Source of the DNA: Chryseobacterium sp. FH2
GTDB lineage: Bacteria > Bacteroidota > Bacteroidia > Flavobacteriales > Weeksellaceae
Direction: 5' to 3'
DNA: 64,000 nt
NCBI RefSeq assembly: GCF_001045455.1
Contig: NZ_LFNE01000006.1
Location: 62,001-126,000 of the forward strand
Shown in pieces: positions 8,848 through 17,307 of the stretch. Position numbers and translations under genes: made by a program. The notes under the pieces were generated by a model. The model was not told the DNA's origin, made no database searches, and saw only the letters and a list, made by a program, of their open reading frames with translations. How positions within the stretch are numbered: the stretch's first letter is position 1; every line of letters starts with the position of its first letter.

Positions 8848-8855
8848 CAAATTTA
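8848..8855 (-). promoter_or_regulatory. -7 box TAAATTTG for yqgE
   Basis: On the minus strand the box ends 3 nt before the yqgE ATG (8844), which predicts transcription starting at or next to the A of the start codon. Confidence 0.55.
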
Positions 8856-8868
8856 ATAAAAAATATTT

Positions 8869-9510
8869 ATGGAAAACCTGCACGACAAAAGAAAAGTGTA
8901 TGAGAAATCCCAACTTATTGAAAGTGAGATAAAACAAAATCCTATCGAACAATTCAGAGATTGGTTTCTGGAAGCAAGCGAAAATCCGAATATTTCTGAG
9001 GCGAATGCGATGGCAATTTCTACAGTGGAAGACGACGGCTGTCCGCGCACGAGAATGGTTTTACTGAAAGCATATACACATGAGGGTTTTATTTTTTATA
9101 CTAATTATGACAGTAGAAAAGGAAAAGCCATAGAAAAAAATCACAAAGCCTGTCTGCATTTCTTCTGGCCAAATTTAGAAAGACAGATTATCATTAAAGC
9201 AGATTTGGAGTATATTGCTGAAAATTTGAGTGATGGCTATTTTCATTCAAGACCAAAGGGAAGTCAGCTTGGCGCGGTAGTTTCTCCGCAAAGTCAGATA
9301 ATCCCAAATAGGGGATTTTTAGAGGAAAAATTAAAAGAGCTGGAAAGAGAATATGAAAACTCTGAAATTCCCAGACCGAAAAATTGGGGTGGATATCTTG
9401 CGAAACCTTATGAAATTGAATTTTGGCAGGGAAGGCCAAACCGGCTTCATGACAGAATTATCTATACCTTAGAGGGGGTAGACTGGAAAATTTTTCGATT
9501 AGCTCCATAA
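8869..9510 (+). CDS. pdxH: Pyridoxamine 5'-phosphate oxidase
   Basis: This FMN enzyme oxidises pyridoxine or pyridoxamine 5'-phosphate to PLP. The 213 residues show the full family pattern: FRDWFLEASENPNISEANAMAISTV, then GCPRTRMVLLKAY (FMN binding), FYTNYDSRKGKAI, and the C-terminal PxNWGGYLAKPYEIEFWQGRPNRLHDRI block that carries substrate-binding Arg and His, ending in a short Arg-Leu-containing tail. Length is normal. It starts 24 bp from the divergent yqgE start and ends at a two-way terminator. Confidence 0.97.
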   Translation: MENLHDKRKVYEKSQLIESEIKQNPIEQFRDWFLEASENPNISEANAMAISTVEDDGCPRTRMVLLKAYTHEGFIFYTNYDSRKGKAIEKNHKACLHFFWPNLERQIIIKADLEYIAENLSDGYFHSRPKGSQLGAVVSPQSQIIPNRGFLEEKLKELEREYENSEIPRPKNWGGYLAKPYEIEFWQGRPNRLHDRIIYTLEGVDWKIFRLAP

Positions 9511-9529
9511 AATATTATAATTGTAAAAT

Positions 9530-9566
9530 AAAAAAACCTCATCAACTGATGAGGTTTGATTTTTTC
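9530..9566. terminator. Bidirectional terminator between pdxH and the HU gene
   Basis: AACCTCATC (9535-9543) pairs with GATGAGGTT (9548-9556), with A run before and T run after, serving both convergent genes. Confidence 0.85.
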
Positions 9567-9580
9567 TATAATCTGAATGA

Positions 9581-9892
9581 TTATTTTTTCTTTTTACCGG
9601 CAGCAGGTGCATTAGCAGTAGCAACAGCAGTAGATAAATCAGCACCAGCTTTAAACTTAGCAACAGTTTTAGCTTCAATGTTGATTGGCTTTTTAGTTGC
9701 AGGGTTGATACCTTGTCTAGCTGCTCTCTCAGCAACTGAGAAAGTACCGAATCCTACTAGAGAAACTTTACCGTCTTTTTTCTTCAAAGTAGAAGTTACG
9801 TTAGAAATGAAAGATTCTAGAGCCGCTTTAGCTGCAACTTTAGTGATACCTGCATCTTTTGCGATCGCGTCGATTAATTCAGACTTGTTCAT
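9581..9892 (-). CDS. HU family nucleoid DNA-binding protein
   Basis: The 103-residue protein matches HU: MNKSELIDAIAKDAGITKVAAKAALESF, then VSLVGFGTFSVAERAARQGINPATKKPINI, the DNA-clasping beta-arm with the intercalating Pro region. A Lys/Ala-rich tail ending AGKKKK extends it about 13 residues beyond the standard 90. It is likely an abundant architectural protein, as suggested by the near-ideal promoter at 9927-9956. Confidence 0.95.
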   Translation of the reverse strand: MNKSELIDAIAKDAGITKVAAKAALESFISNVTSTLKKKDGKVSLVGFGTFSVAERAARQGINPATKKPINIEAKTVAKFKAGADLSTAVATANAPAAGKKKK

Positions 9893-9926
9893 AATTTTTA
9901 ATATTAAAGTTAGTTCGTAATTATAG

Positions 9927-9956
9927 CAAATATAATACTATTTTCTAATTGTGCAA
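9927..9956 (-). promoter_or_regulatory. Consensus promoter of the HU gene
   Basis: On the minus strand TTG (9956-9954) is followed after exactly 19 bp by TATATTTG (9934-9927), matching the Bacteroidota -33/-7 pattern. The predicted start near 9922 leaves a leader of about 30 nt. Confidence 0.75.
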
Positions 9957-10279
9957 TTTTTTTATAAAAATATATATAATTTTTTTACTTTTTAGTGAAA
10001 ATGGTTAAAATATGATAATTTAAGTTTTCACGTAAAAACTACGTTACGGGCTGCTAAAATCATGCCAAATGCTTATGTGTATTGACTTTAGCAAAAATGG
10101 TAAATTATTTCCTGTATTTATTAAATCCTGAATTCTATATAAAGTATTAATAGTTTTCAGGATATGATTGTAGATTTTGTAAGTAAAAATCAAAAAAAAT
10201 GCTTATAATAAAATTAATGAGCTGTGTATCTGTTAGTTTTAAAATCATTTTAAAAGCCCATTTTATAAATTTTTATTAA
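9957..10279. other. Intergenic stretch with no gene seen
   Basis: This AT-rich stretch lies between the divergent HU and panD genes. No protein-like frame or strong stem was recognised beyond the promoters listed. Confidence 0.4.
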
Positions 10280-10287
10280 TAAATTTG
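10280..10287 (+). promoter_or_regulatory. -7 box TAAATTTG abutting panD
   Basis: Only four bases (CACC) separate the box from the panD ATG at 10292, so the message is predicted to be leaderless. Confidence 0.55.
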
Positions 10288-10291
10288 CACC

Positions 10292-10642
10292 ATGTTAATA
10301 GAAGTTTTTAAGTCTAAGATTCACAGGGTGAGAGTTACGGCTTCTGACCTGAATTATATTGGAAGTATTACAATAGATGAAGACCTTATTGAGGCTGCCG
10401 GTTTGGTGGTTGGCGAAAGGGTTTATATTGTGAATGTGAATAACGGTGAGCGCTTTGATACCTATGTTATCAAAGGAAAAAGAAAGTCTGGAGAAGTATG
10501 TCTGAACGGGCCTGCTGCGAGAAAAGTACAGAGAGATGATATCATTATTATCATTGCCTATGCACAGATGACTCCTGAAGAAGCACAAAATTTCCAGCCG
10601 AAAATCGTTTTCCCTGACGAAAAAACAAACCTTTTGACATAA
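10292..10642 (+). CDS. panD: Aspartate 1-decarboxylase
   Basis: PanD makes beta-alanine for pantothenate and coenzyme A. The 116-residue proenzyme shows the self-cleavage site Gly24-Ser25 in NYIGSIT, which yields the pyruvoyl cofactor on Ser25, and the conserved [23 protein letters not shown] block. Length is standard. It is followed after 3 bp by a membrane protein gene, so the two form an operon. The start codon sits 4 nt after a -7 box. Confidence 0.97.
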   Translation: MLIEVFKSKIHRVRVTASDLNYIGSITIDEDLIEAAGLVVGERVYIVNVNNGERFDTYVIKGKRKSGEVCLNGPAARKVQRDDIIIIIAYAQMTPEEAQNFQPKIVFPDEKTNLLT

Positions 10643-10645
10643 TTC

Positions 10646-11728
10646 ATGGAGAAAAAATCATCAAATCCTATAAAATCAATTCTTACAATAGTAATCTCGC
10701 TTGCTTTTGCAGGCTTTTTTTTGTGGTTTGCTCTTAAAGGTCTGGATTTTAATGTAATACAGAAGTCTTTGGCAAGAGCCAATTACTGGTGGGTTTTATT
10801 TGCTGCATGTTTTGGGATTTCCGCCTATTGGTTCAGGGCGATTCGTTGGAACCTGATGCTGGAACCAATGGGACATTCTATTTCAAACTCAAATTCACTT
10901 TGGTCAATTTCTTTTGGATACCTGATGAATCTTACGATTCCCAGAAGTGGGGAAGTGGCGAGAGCAACGGCTTTGTATGGAGTAGAAAAAGTGCCTGTTG
11001 ACCAGTCTTTCGGAACAATTATTCTGGAAAGGGTAGTAGATTTGGTTTGTATGCTTGGATTTCTGCTTCTCACGCTGATATTTAAATTCAATGCAATTCT
11101 TTCTTTCTATGATTTTGTAGTAAATAAGAAAGATGAAAAAGAGCAATTTGTACCTAATTTTTTTGAGCGTCAGATGATGAAACTGGGTGTAAATGATTTT
11201 GATTCATTTTATTTTTATTTTAAAGCGGGCATCTGTTTATTGATAGTATTAGGTTTAGCTCTTTTCTATAAATATAAAAAAGAAATGCTTATTAACTTTG
11301 GGAAAGGTATTCTTCAGGGACTGACTTCCATATTTAAATTAAAGCAAAAAGGGAAATTCATTTTTTATACGATCGGGATCTGGGTTTCCTATTATTTTGC
11401 GGCCTATCTGGTGTGTTTTGCTTTGCCGGAAACATCCACCTTTACTGTTGCTGACGGTTTCTTTATTATTGTTGTGGGAACTTTAGGGATGATGATTCCA
11501 GCGAGTGGGGGAATTGGAGCGTTTAATTTAGCAATGAAATATGGCTTTATGGCGTTATTTCTCTCAGTTGGAAAAAGTGCTGAATTGGGCGGTGAAATGG
11601 GGCTTACCTATTCTTTCATCTCTTTACCTCTGCAAATTGTGATTATGCTTATAATGGGACTTATTTCAATTCCTATGTTGGCAAAAGCCAGAAATAATAT
11701 TGGTTTTGATCAGGAAGTTCAAAAATAA
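10646..11728 (+). CDS. Flippase-like (YbhN / lysylphosphatidylglycerol synthase TM region) membrane protein
   Basis: The 360-residue integral membrane protein has about eight hydrophobic segments. RAIRWNLMLEPMGHSISNSNSLWSISFGYLMNLTIPRSGEVARATAL near residues 65-115 and GTLGMMIPASGGIGAFNLAM near residues 275-295 are the hallmark blocks of the family that includes the MprF transmembrane half. The homologous domain in MprF flips lysyl-phosphatidylglycerol; the lipid handled here is unknown and no synthase domain is fused. It is coupled to panD by a 3-bp gap, a pairing without an obvious metabolic reason. Confidence 0.85.
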   Translation: MEKKSSNPIKSILTIVISLAFAGFFLWFALKGLDFNVIQKSLARANYWWVLFAACFGISAYWFRAIRWNLMLEPMGHSISNSNSLWSISFGYLMNLTIPRSGEVARATALYGVEKVPVDQSFGTIILERVVDLVCMLGFLLLTLIFKFNAILSFYDFVVNKKDEKEQFVPNFFERQMMKLGVNDFDSFYFYFKAGICLLIVLGLALFYKYKKEMLINFGKGILQGLTSIFKLKQKGKFIFYTIGIWVSYYFAAYLVCFALPETSTFTVADGFFIIVVGTLGMMIPASGGIGAFNLAMKYGFMALFLSVGKSAELGGEMGLTYSFISLPLQIVIMLIMGLISIPMLAKARNNIGFDQEVQK

Positions 11729-11839
11729 ATTTCACAGGCTTTTATTTAAAAATTTAAAAGGCGAATGTTATTTTGATCAATAGTTTCAAAAATTTATAAA
11801 ATTACATCTTCCGGCTTAAAACCGTTACATTAAATAACA

Positions 11840-12457
11840 TTATTTATCAAGCTTTATAATCGTTCCTTTATAAAATTTTGTTGCGTCGTATAAATCAGAA
11901 AAATATTTACTTAAAGCAGGATCGGCTTCAAAGGTTTTTGCATTAAACTGATTTTCAGCAAGAGAATATAGTGTTTTATTATCAGATTTAAGATAATCAG
12001 AGAGGATGGTTTCTTCTCTTTTTTCTTTTTGGATTAAGCTTGTGTAAAATATTCCATAAATGAGAAATTGATTAAAACTTTCGGCATTTAAAATGTAATT
12101 CAAATTCTTTTGTGAAATTTTTTCGTAGTCTGAAAGTATTTGTTGAAATTTTTTAACATCAGCATTTGCAGGAATTTCATAAAAAAGATCCAAACCATTA
12201 ATGAAAAGCTGGTTTTTAATTTCTTCATTATTGGGCTGATACTGATTATTAAACCAAGAAAAAAGGCATAATAATTCTTCTTTAGTCAGGCTTTCAATTG
12301 AGGATTCCTGCACTTTTTTTTTGATGAGTTCCAGACTGGTTTTTTGATCATCATTCATAAAAGTGAGTGCACTTTGTTCTTCACGGCAAAGCTTATTGTA
12401 CAAGTTGATTTTGGCAATTACTGGATTGGTTTTTAAGAAATAAAGTTCTTCTGCCAT
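11840..12457 (-). CDS. Uncharacterised 205-residue cytoplasmic protein
   Basis: Not recognised. The protein is Lys/Glu/Asn-rich and predicted mostly alpha-helical, with no signal peptide, membrane segment or cysteine cluster. The N-terminal half has an amphipathic helix pattern (KKKVQESSIESLTKEELLCLFSWF). It stands alone between the convergent panD operon and the frameshifted small gene at 12592-12770. Protein-like composition over the whole length and clear start support a real gene. Confidence 0.6.
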   Translation of the reverse strand: MAEELYFLKTNPVIAKINLYNKLCREEQSALTFMNDDQKTSLELIKKKVQESSIESLTKEELLCLFSWFNNQYQPNNEEIKNQLFINGLDLFYEIPANADVKKFQQILSDYEKISQKNLNYILNAESFNQFLIYGIFYTSLIQKEKREETILSDYLKSDNKTLYSLAENQFNAKTFEADPALSKYFSDLYDATKFYKGTIIKLDK

Positions 12458-12591
12458 GTCTGTATACGCTTGTTTTTAATTCTTAAACTAAGGTAAAGAA
12501 AAATCTATCATTATGGATGAAATTTTTAATGAGTTCTGTCAAGAATAGGATAATTATTTACTTTAAATTAAGTGTTTCATTCAATTATTCT

Positions 12592-12770
12592 CTATTGTTT
12601 TTTATTGCGGGCGTTTATCATACTTATCGCAACTCCTGCATAAGAGAATCCGTAGATCATCCGAGAAATCGCGCGTAATTTTTACTTCTCTTTTCTGCAC
12701 TTATGAGTTCTGCACCTAAAATTTTAATTAAATCTTGTCTGTCAACACTTTGCGGTATTTTCTCTCGCAT
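12592..12770 (-). pseudogene. Small helical gene broken by a one-base frameshift
   Basis: The minus strand, one base after the stop of the MarR-GNAT gene, opens a 37-residue frame (MREKIPQSVDRQDLIKILGA, then ELISAEKRSKNYARFLG) that ends at a TGA. The frame shifted by one base continues at once with a protein-like sequence, ISRMIYGFSYAGVAISMINA then RNKKQ, ending at TAG 12594-12592. One missing base near the GCGCG tract (about 12669-12675) would join them into a protein of about 58-60 residues. It could be a real mutation, a sequencing error, or two short peptides. Function unknown. Confidence 0.55.
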
Positions 12771-12771
12771 T

Positions 12772-13734
12772 TCATTTGTTTTTTAAGTTAAGTTCCATTT
12801 GGATATTGCAGCGTTTGTAAGGCGTAGAATGTCCTGCAACTTTTTCAAAACCAAGCTTATAGTAAAGACTGACAGCAGGTTTTAAAATGGTATTGCTTTC
12901 GAGATATAAGGTAGAAGCTCCCAGCTTTTTTGCCTCTTTTACAATGGTCTGACCAAGAAGCCAACCGATACTTTTTCCCTGAACCTTTGGTGAAACTGCC
13001 ATTTTTGCCATTTCATATTCATAATGGGGATCATTCATTTTTATCAAAGCGCAAACTCCAACCGGCTCATTATTATAAAGTGCAACAAAAATTTTCCCTC
13101 CCTTATCGAGAATATATTCTTTTGGGTTGTTTAGTGCTTTATAATCGGCTTCTTCCATTTCGAAATAAGTTGAAATCCATTCTTCGTTTAAAGATTTAAA
13201 AGCTTCCTGATATTTTCCGTCATATTCTACGATTTCTACATCTTTGCTTTCACGGTTTTTTTTCTGATCCTGAACTCTTTTAAACAAAGATTTCTTTTCC
13301 AGCAAATGTTCCCATTCTCTGATGGCTTCCCAAATGTCATGGCTTGCTTCGTTGAGCATAAGTTCCACTGCGTTGTCAATATCGTTACATTGAGTTTTTA
13401 TAGTAGCCGAAAGAGCCATTCCTTTTTGGGAAAGTGCTACAATATTTCTGCGTTTGTCCTGGGATTGGATGGTATCGTTAATCAATCCTGCAACCACCAT
13501 TTCTTTAACAATCTTGGTAACAGAAGGTTGGGAATGACCGATTTCTTCTGCGATTTCCGTGATGGTTTTCTCTCCTTCTTCAGATAATAAAAAGTATACA
13601 GGAAACCATTTCGGAACAAACCCTTCTACATTATACATTTCATATATTTTGGCTGCATCTTCAGTCATTTTGGCTGTTAGGGCTCTCATTCTGCTTCCTA
13701 AAGCCATTTTTCCGGTTTTCTCAAAAACATTCAT
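12772..13734 (-). CDS. MarR-type regulator fused to a GNAT acetyltransferase
   Basis: The 320-residue protein has two domains. Residues 1-150 are a MarR winged helix (EEGEKTITEIAEEIGHSQPSVTKIVKEMVVAGLI for the recognition helix, then SQDKRRNIVALSQKG for the wing). Residues 165-320 are a GNAT fold with the acetyl-CoA loop VQGKSIGWLLGQTIV and a terminal LYLESNTILKPAVSLYYKLGFE block. Such fusions are known in bacteria; the acetylated substrate is unknown. A promoter with an overlapping palindrome lies just upstream, so autoregulation is plausible. A broken small gene follows directly. Confidence 0.9.
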   Translation of the reverse strand: MNVFEKTGKMALGSRMRALTAKMTEDAAKIYEMYNVEGFVPKWFPVYFLLSEEGEKTITEIAEEIGHSQPSVTKIVKEMVVAGLINDTIQSQDKRRNIVALSQKGMALSATIKTQCNDIDNAVELMLNEASHDIWEAIREWEHLLEKKSLFKRVQDQKKNRESKDVEIVEYDGKYQEAFKSLNEEWISTYFEMEEADYKALNNPKEYILDKGGKIFVALYNNEPVGVCALIKMNDPHYEYEMAKMAVSPKVQGKSIGWLLGQTIVKEAKKLGASTLYLESNTILKPAVSLYYKLGFEKVAGHSTPYKRCNIQMELNLKNK

Positions 13735-13765
13735 TGTTTTATAATTTATTATATAACTAATTATG

Positions 13766-13796
13766 TAAATATATATAGTTTAAATCTTATGACAAA
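13766..13796 (-). promoter_or_regulatory. Promoter of the MarR-GNAT gene with adjacent palindrome
   Basis: On the minus strand TTTG (13796-13793) is followed after 19 bp by TATATTTA (13773-13766), one base off TAnnTTTG. Directly beyond it ATAATTAGTTAT (10 of 12 positions symmetric) is a candidate operator for the MarR domain. Confidence 0.5.
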
Positions 13797-14039
13797 ATCT
13801 TTTACGAAATTTATTTTTCGTAATTATAAAAATGTTGCATTCTGATCATCTGAAATGTTTTGAAAGAATTTTGAAACGGATTACATATCACCATAATCAC
13901 CATTAAACCCGTAAATGATAATAAATTCATCATATTACTTATACCTTTTCTGATTTTTTAAAATCAAATTTTTATATTAAGTCAATCGCTGAACTACATG
14001 TACGGATAGCACTGTTGCAGTTTTGACGGCGGATATTAT
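13797..14039. other. Intergenic stretch with no intact gene seen
   Basis: This AT-rich stretch lies between the MarR-GNAT promoter and the broken lipoprotein-like gene. The part next to 14039 may be degraded 3' sequence of that gene, but no continuous frame is convincing. Confidence 0.4.
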
Positions 14040-14305
14040 TCAAATTATAAACAGGGTGTCGTTTAGCATTTTTGCTGAGATATTTTGAGCATGAGGAATA
14101 CCTCCACAACAATCACCTTTCCAATATCCAAGCCTTAAAATAGCAGTATCTCCCTTTTTTTTGCCAACTATTTTGTCGTTGTTTTCAGACCAATTATTTT
14201 TTGATATTTCAAAATAAAAGTCAAATTTATCTTTTCGTGCAGTTTGAGATTTGCAGGTGATTGAGAATAATAAAAATGTAAATATGGTAAAAAACTTTAT
14301 TTCAT
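14040..14305 (-). pseudogene. Small lipoprotein-like gene with a frameshift at the start
   Basis: The minus strand from ATG 14305 reads ATG AAA TAA. One more A in the A-run would give MKIKFFTIFTFLLFSITC, a convincing exported-protein start, followed in the open frame by KSQTARKDKFDFYFEISK and later by LRLGYWKGDCCGGIPHAQN, ending at TGA 14042-14040 after about 85 codons. No alternative standard start exists in that frame until near its end. It is therefore a broken gene or a homopolymer sequencing error. It lies 17 bp after the YqaE-type gene on the same strand. Confidence 0.6.
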
Positions 14306-14322
14306 AAAAGCATTAATTTTGA

Positions 14323-14523
14323 TTACTTTTGACTTTCTTTCACTGCTCGAATCAATTTTTTGTTTCTTTTCTCTGCTCTTTCATTGTTTAAAGATAAAGC
14401 CGCCCAAATTGCCGCAGGAAGCCACCCGATTAATGTAATTTGTAAAATCAGGCAAATAATTCCCGTGATAATTTTTCCGCGAAGAATGAAAGATAAAAAG
14501 GGGAGTAAAATTGCTATTAACAT
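14323..14523 (-). CDS. YqaE/Pmp3-like small membrane protein
   Basis: The 66-residue protein has two hydrophobic helices: LIAILLPFLSFILRGKIITG and IICLILQITLIGWLPAAIWAAL. The ILLPFLSFILRG... LIGWLPAAIWA pattern is typical of the Pmp3/YqaE family, small membrane proteins often induced by salt or other stress. The C-terminal tail (NNERAEKRNKKLIRAVKESQK) is basic and longer than usual for the family. It is flanked on the same strand by a TPR-protein gene and a broken lipoprotein-like gene. Confidence 0.8.
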   Translation of the reverse strand: MLIAILLPFLSFILRGKIITGIICLILQITLIGWLPAAIWAALSLNNERAEKRNKKLIRAVKESQK

Positions 14524-14561
14524 GGCTGTAGAATTTTAATATTATATTGGGAAATAGTTTT

Positions 14562-14945
14562 TTAATGAGATTGAGGATCGAAATAAGCTTTAAAAGTGAG
14601 GGAATTTTCAGTTTTATCTTCTGCTTCTTCAAGGTATTCTAAATACTCTTCCTGATGTTTTTCCATATAAATCATGACGATTGCCAGATTTATAAAGAGA
14701 TTCTTATCATCCGACCCAAGGCTCAGAGCTGTTTTTAAATAACGCAAAGCTGTTTCATTTTCTCCCATATCAGAATAAATCGCTCCGATATTGATTAAAG
14801 CCGAAGTATTTTCAGGCTCAATAAGAAGAATCTCATCTAATTCTTTGATCAACAGATCGTTTAAAGTATCCCAATGATCTTCATTTTCCCATCTTTTTGC
14901 CTGGAGTTTTTTTACATTTTCTAATCTTTGTGTGATAGTATTCAT
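14562..14945 (-). CDS. TPR-repeat protein
   Basis: The 127-residue cytoplasmic protein has at least one clear tetratricopeptide repeat, SALINIGAIYSDMGENETALRYLKTALSLG, followed by a second degenerate one (DDKNLFINLAIVMIYMEKHQEEYLEYLEEA). TPRs mediate protein-protein contacts; the partner is unknown. The gene follows the M3 peptidase on the same strand with a 125-bp gap and precedes the YqaE-like gene by 38 bp. Confidence 0.75.
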   Translation of the reverse strand: MNTITQRLENVKKLQAKRWENEDHWDTLNDLLIKELDEILLIEPENTSALINIGAIYSDMGENETALRYLKTALSLGSDDKNLFINLAIVMIYMEKHQEEYLEYLEEAEDKTENSLTFKAYFDPQSH

Positions 14946-15070
14946 GGGTTGAATTTATTTGAAAAGTTTGGGATAATGATAATCTGCCAGCTCGGAGTAA
15001 CAGTCAACCAATCCAAATTTCCATTAGGTTTTATGATAGAGCAGTTGATATTTTTAGAATTTTTTTTATT

Positions 15071-17089
15071 TTACCCAAACGCTCTCTTCAACAAACTCTC
15101 CACTTTCGGTTCACTACCTCTGAAATTCTTATACAATTCCATCGGATCTGTTGTTCCTCCTGAAGAAAGAAGGATTTTATATTTTGCAGCAATTTCAGGA
15201 TTGAAAATTCCGTTTTCTTTAAAATATTGGAAAGCATCAGCATCCAGAACTTCCGCCCATTTGTAAGAATAATATCCCGCAGAATATCCACCCTGAAAAA
15301 TATGGGAAAAACTTGGACTCATTGCTGTTTCAGGATTTACCGGATATAGTTGAGTCGCTTTAGTATAAGAATCCTCAAACTCCTTTACGCTCTTATTCTC
15401 CAACTCTCCAACTCTCGTATGGTAATTCATATCCAACAATCCGAAACCTAGTTGTCTCAACGTCTGATAACCTTCCATAAAGTTTTTAGACTGAGCTATT
15501 TTCTCAATTTTTTCGTTCGGAAGAACTTCTCCTGTTTTATAATGTCTGGCGAAAGTTTTTAGGAATTCCGGTTCATAACAGAAATTTTCCAAAAACTGGG
15601 AAGGTAATTCCACAAAATCCCATTTCACAGAAGTTCCTGAAAGAGTAGGGTATTGTGTGTTCGCCAGCATTCCGTGAAGAGCGTGGCCAAATTCGTGGAA
15701 CAAAGTTGTCACTTCCTGAAACGTTAATAAACTCGGTGTATCTTTTGTCGGTTTGCTGAAATTGCAAACAATAGAAATATGCGGACGGGAATTTTCGCCA
15801 TCTTTTTTATACTGATTTTTGTAGCTCGTCATCCAGGCTCCGGCTCTTTTGCCTTTTCTCGGAAAATAATCAACATAAAGTAAAGATTTATACTCACCGT
15901 TTTCTTTAACTTCATAAACTTTTACGTCTTCATGATATTTCGGAATGTCATCTCTTTCTTCAAAAGTCAATCCGAATAATGTATCTGCTAATCCGAAAAC
16001 AGCATCCTGGACCTGACTCAAAGGGAAGTAAGGTTTTAATTCTTCATCATTTAAATCATATTTTGCTTTACGAAGTTTTTCTGCATAAAATGCGTGGTCA
16101 TAACCCTGTATTTCATCTATTCCGTCGGCTTTTGCCAAAGATTTCAATTCTTCGATTTCTTTTTCTGCATAAGGTTTTGCTTTAGTTAAAAGTTCATTCA
16201 AAAAGTCAATAACCTTTGTTGGAGATTTTGCCATTCTTTCCTCCAAAACATAGTCTGCATAATCTTTATAACCTAATAGTTCCGCTTTTTGTTGTTTTAA
16301 AGTAAGAAGTTCTTTGATCAAATTCTGATTGTCAAATTCACCACCATCAAAAGATTTTTTACCGTTTGCCAATGCAAGCTCTCTTCTTAATTCCCGATTT
16401 TCAGCATACGTCATGAACGGAATGTAGCTTGGATATTGCAATGTCACAACCCAGCCTTCCAGGTTTCTTTCTTTCGCTTCTTCGGCATATTGTTCCAAAA
16501 TAGCATCAGGAATTCCTGCCAAATCTTCTTTATTGGTGATGTGTTTAAAATAATTATTCGTTGAAGCCAATACATTTTGCCCGAACTGAAGTGACTTTAA
16601 AGATAAATCCATGCTGATTTTCTTTAGTTTTTCCTTGTCTTCTTCATTCAATAAAGCGCCGCTTCTCACAAAACCTTTATATGTTTCATTCAGAAGCATT
16701 TGTTGCTCTTCATTCAGATTATATTTCTCTTTTTCATCATATACTTTTTTGATTTTGTTGAAAAGAGCTTCGTTTTGAGAAATTTTTGAAGAATATTCCG
16801 TCAAAATCGGGGAAACTTCCTGAGCAAGTTGTTGTAGTTCGTCGCTTGTTTCTGCCGAATTTAAGTTGAAAAATATATTAGAAACCACATCAAGTTGCTC
16901 TCCTGAGTATGCCAGTGCCTCAATCACATTTTCGAAAGTCGGTTCTTCCGGATTGTTGACGATGGCATCTATTTCTTCTTCAGATTTTTGAATTAATTCC
17001 TTAAAAGCAGGAAGGTAATCTTCATTTTTAATATTGTTAAATGGTGCAGAATGATATGGTGTATTAAATTTTTCAGTTAAAATATTCAT
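15071..17089 (-). CDS. M3 family zinc oligopeptidase (Dcp / oligopeptidase A-like)
   Basis: The 672-residue protein has the zinc motif HEFGH at residues 465-469, inside TTLFHEFGHALHGM, and the downstream Glu in FVELPSQFLENF that is typical of M3 peptidases. Length matches the family (about 680). The C-terminal MSPSFSHIFQGGYSAGYYSYKWAE block contains the His and Tyr residues that bind substrate. No signal peptide is visible, so it likely degrades short peptides in the cytoplasm. Transcription runs toward the TPR gene. Confidence 0.95.
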   Translation of the reverse strand: MNILTEKFNTPYHSAPFNNIKNEDYLPAFKELIQKSEEEIDAIVNNPEEPTFENVIEALAYSGEQLDVVSNIFFNLNSAETSDELQQLAQEVSPILTEYSSKISQNEALFNKIKKVYDEKEKYNLNEEQQMLLNETYKGFVRSGALLNEEDKEKLKKISMDLSLKSLQFGQNVLASTNNYFKHITNKEDLAGIPDAILEQYAEEAKERNLEGWVVTLQYPSYIPFMTYAENRELRRELALANGKKSFDGGEFDNQNLIKELLTLKQQKAELLGYKDYADYVLEERMAKSPTKVIDFLNELLTKAKPYAEKEIEELKSLAKADGIDEIQGYDHAFYAEKLRKAKYDLNDEELKPYFPLSQVQDAVFGLADTLFGLTFEERDDIPKYHEDVKVYEVKENGEYKSLLYVDYFPRKGKRAGAWMTSYKNQYKKDGENSRPHISIVCNFSKPTKDTPSLLTFQEVTTLFHEFGHALHGMLANTQYPTLSGTSVKWDFVELPSQFLENFCYEPEFLKTFARHYKTGEVLPNEKIEKIAQSKNFMEGYQTLRQLGFGLLDMNYHTRVGELENKSVKEFEDSYTKATQLYPVNPETAMSPSFSHIFQGGYSAGYYSYKWAEVLDADAFQYFKENGIFNPEIAAKYKILLSSGGTTDPMELYKNFRGSEPKVESLLKRAFG

Positions 17090-17307
17090 ATTCTAATTTT
17101 TAATTAATGTAAATTTAATGATTCTGATGAACCGACAGCGAAAATGCTCAAAAATAATGCCTGAATGAGAAGCTGTGACAAAAATGCTTTATCTTTAATA
17201 TCTTGTCATATGCAAAGTTGAAATGTGGAGGGAATGACTAATTTTGACAACAAGTTTTACACTTATAATGTATAATGTTAAAAATTAAAACTCTAAATAT
17301 TTAAACT

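Noticed and set aside
9549..9920. 123-codon plus-strand frame
   Set aside because: It is antisense to the HU gene and its Ala-rich look follows from that gene's codons.
14928..15266. 112-codon plus-strand frame
   Set aside because: It overlaps the 3' end of the M3 peptidase gene in antisense and starts inside the TPR gene.
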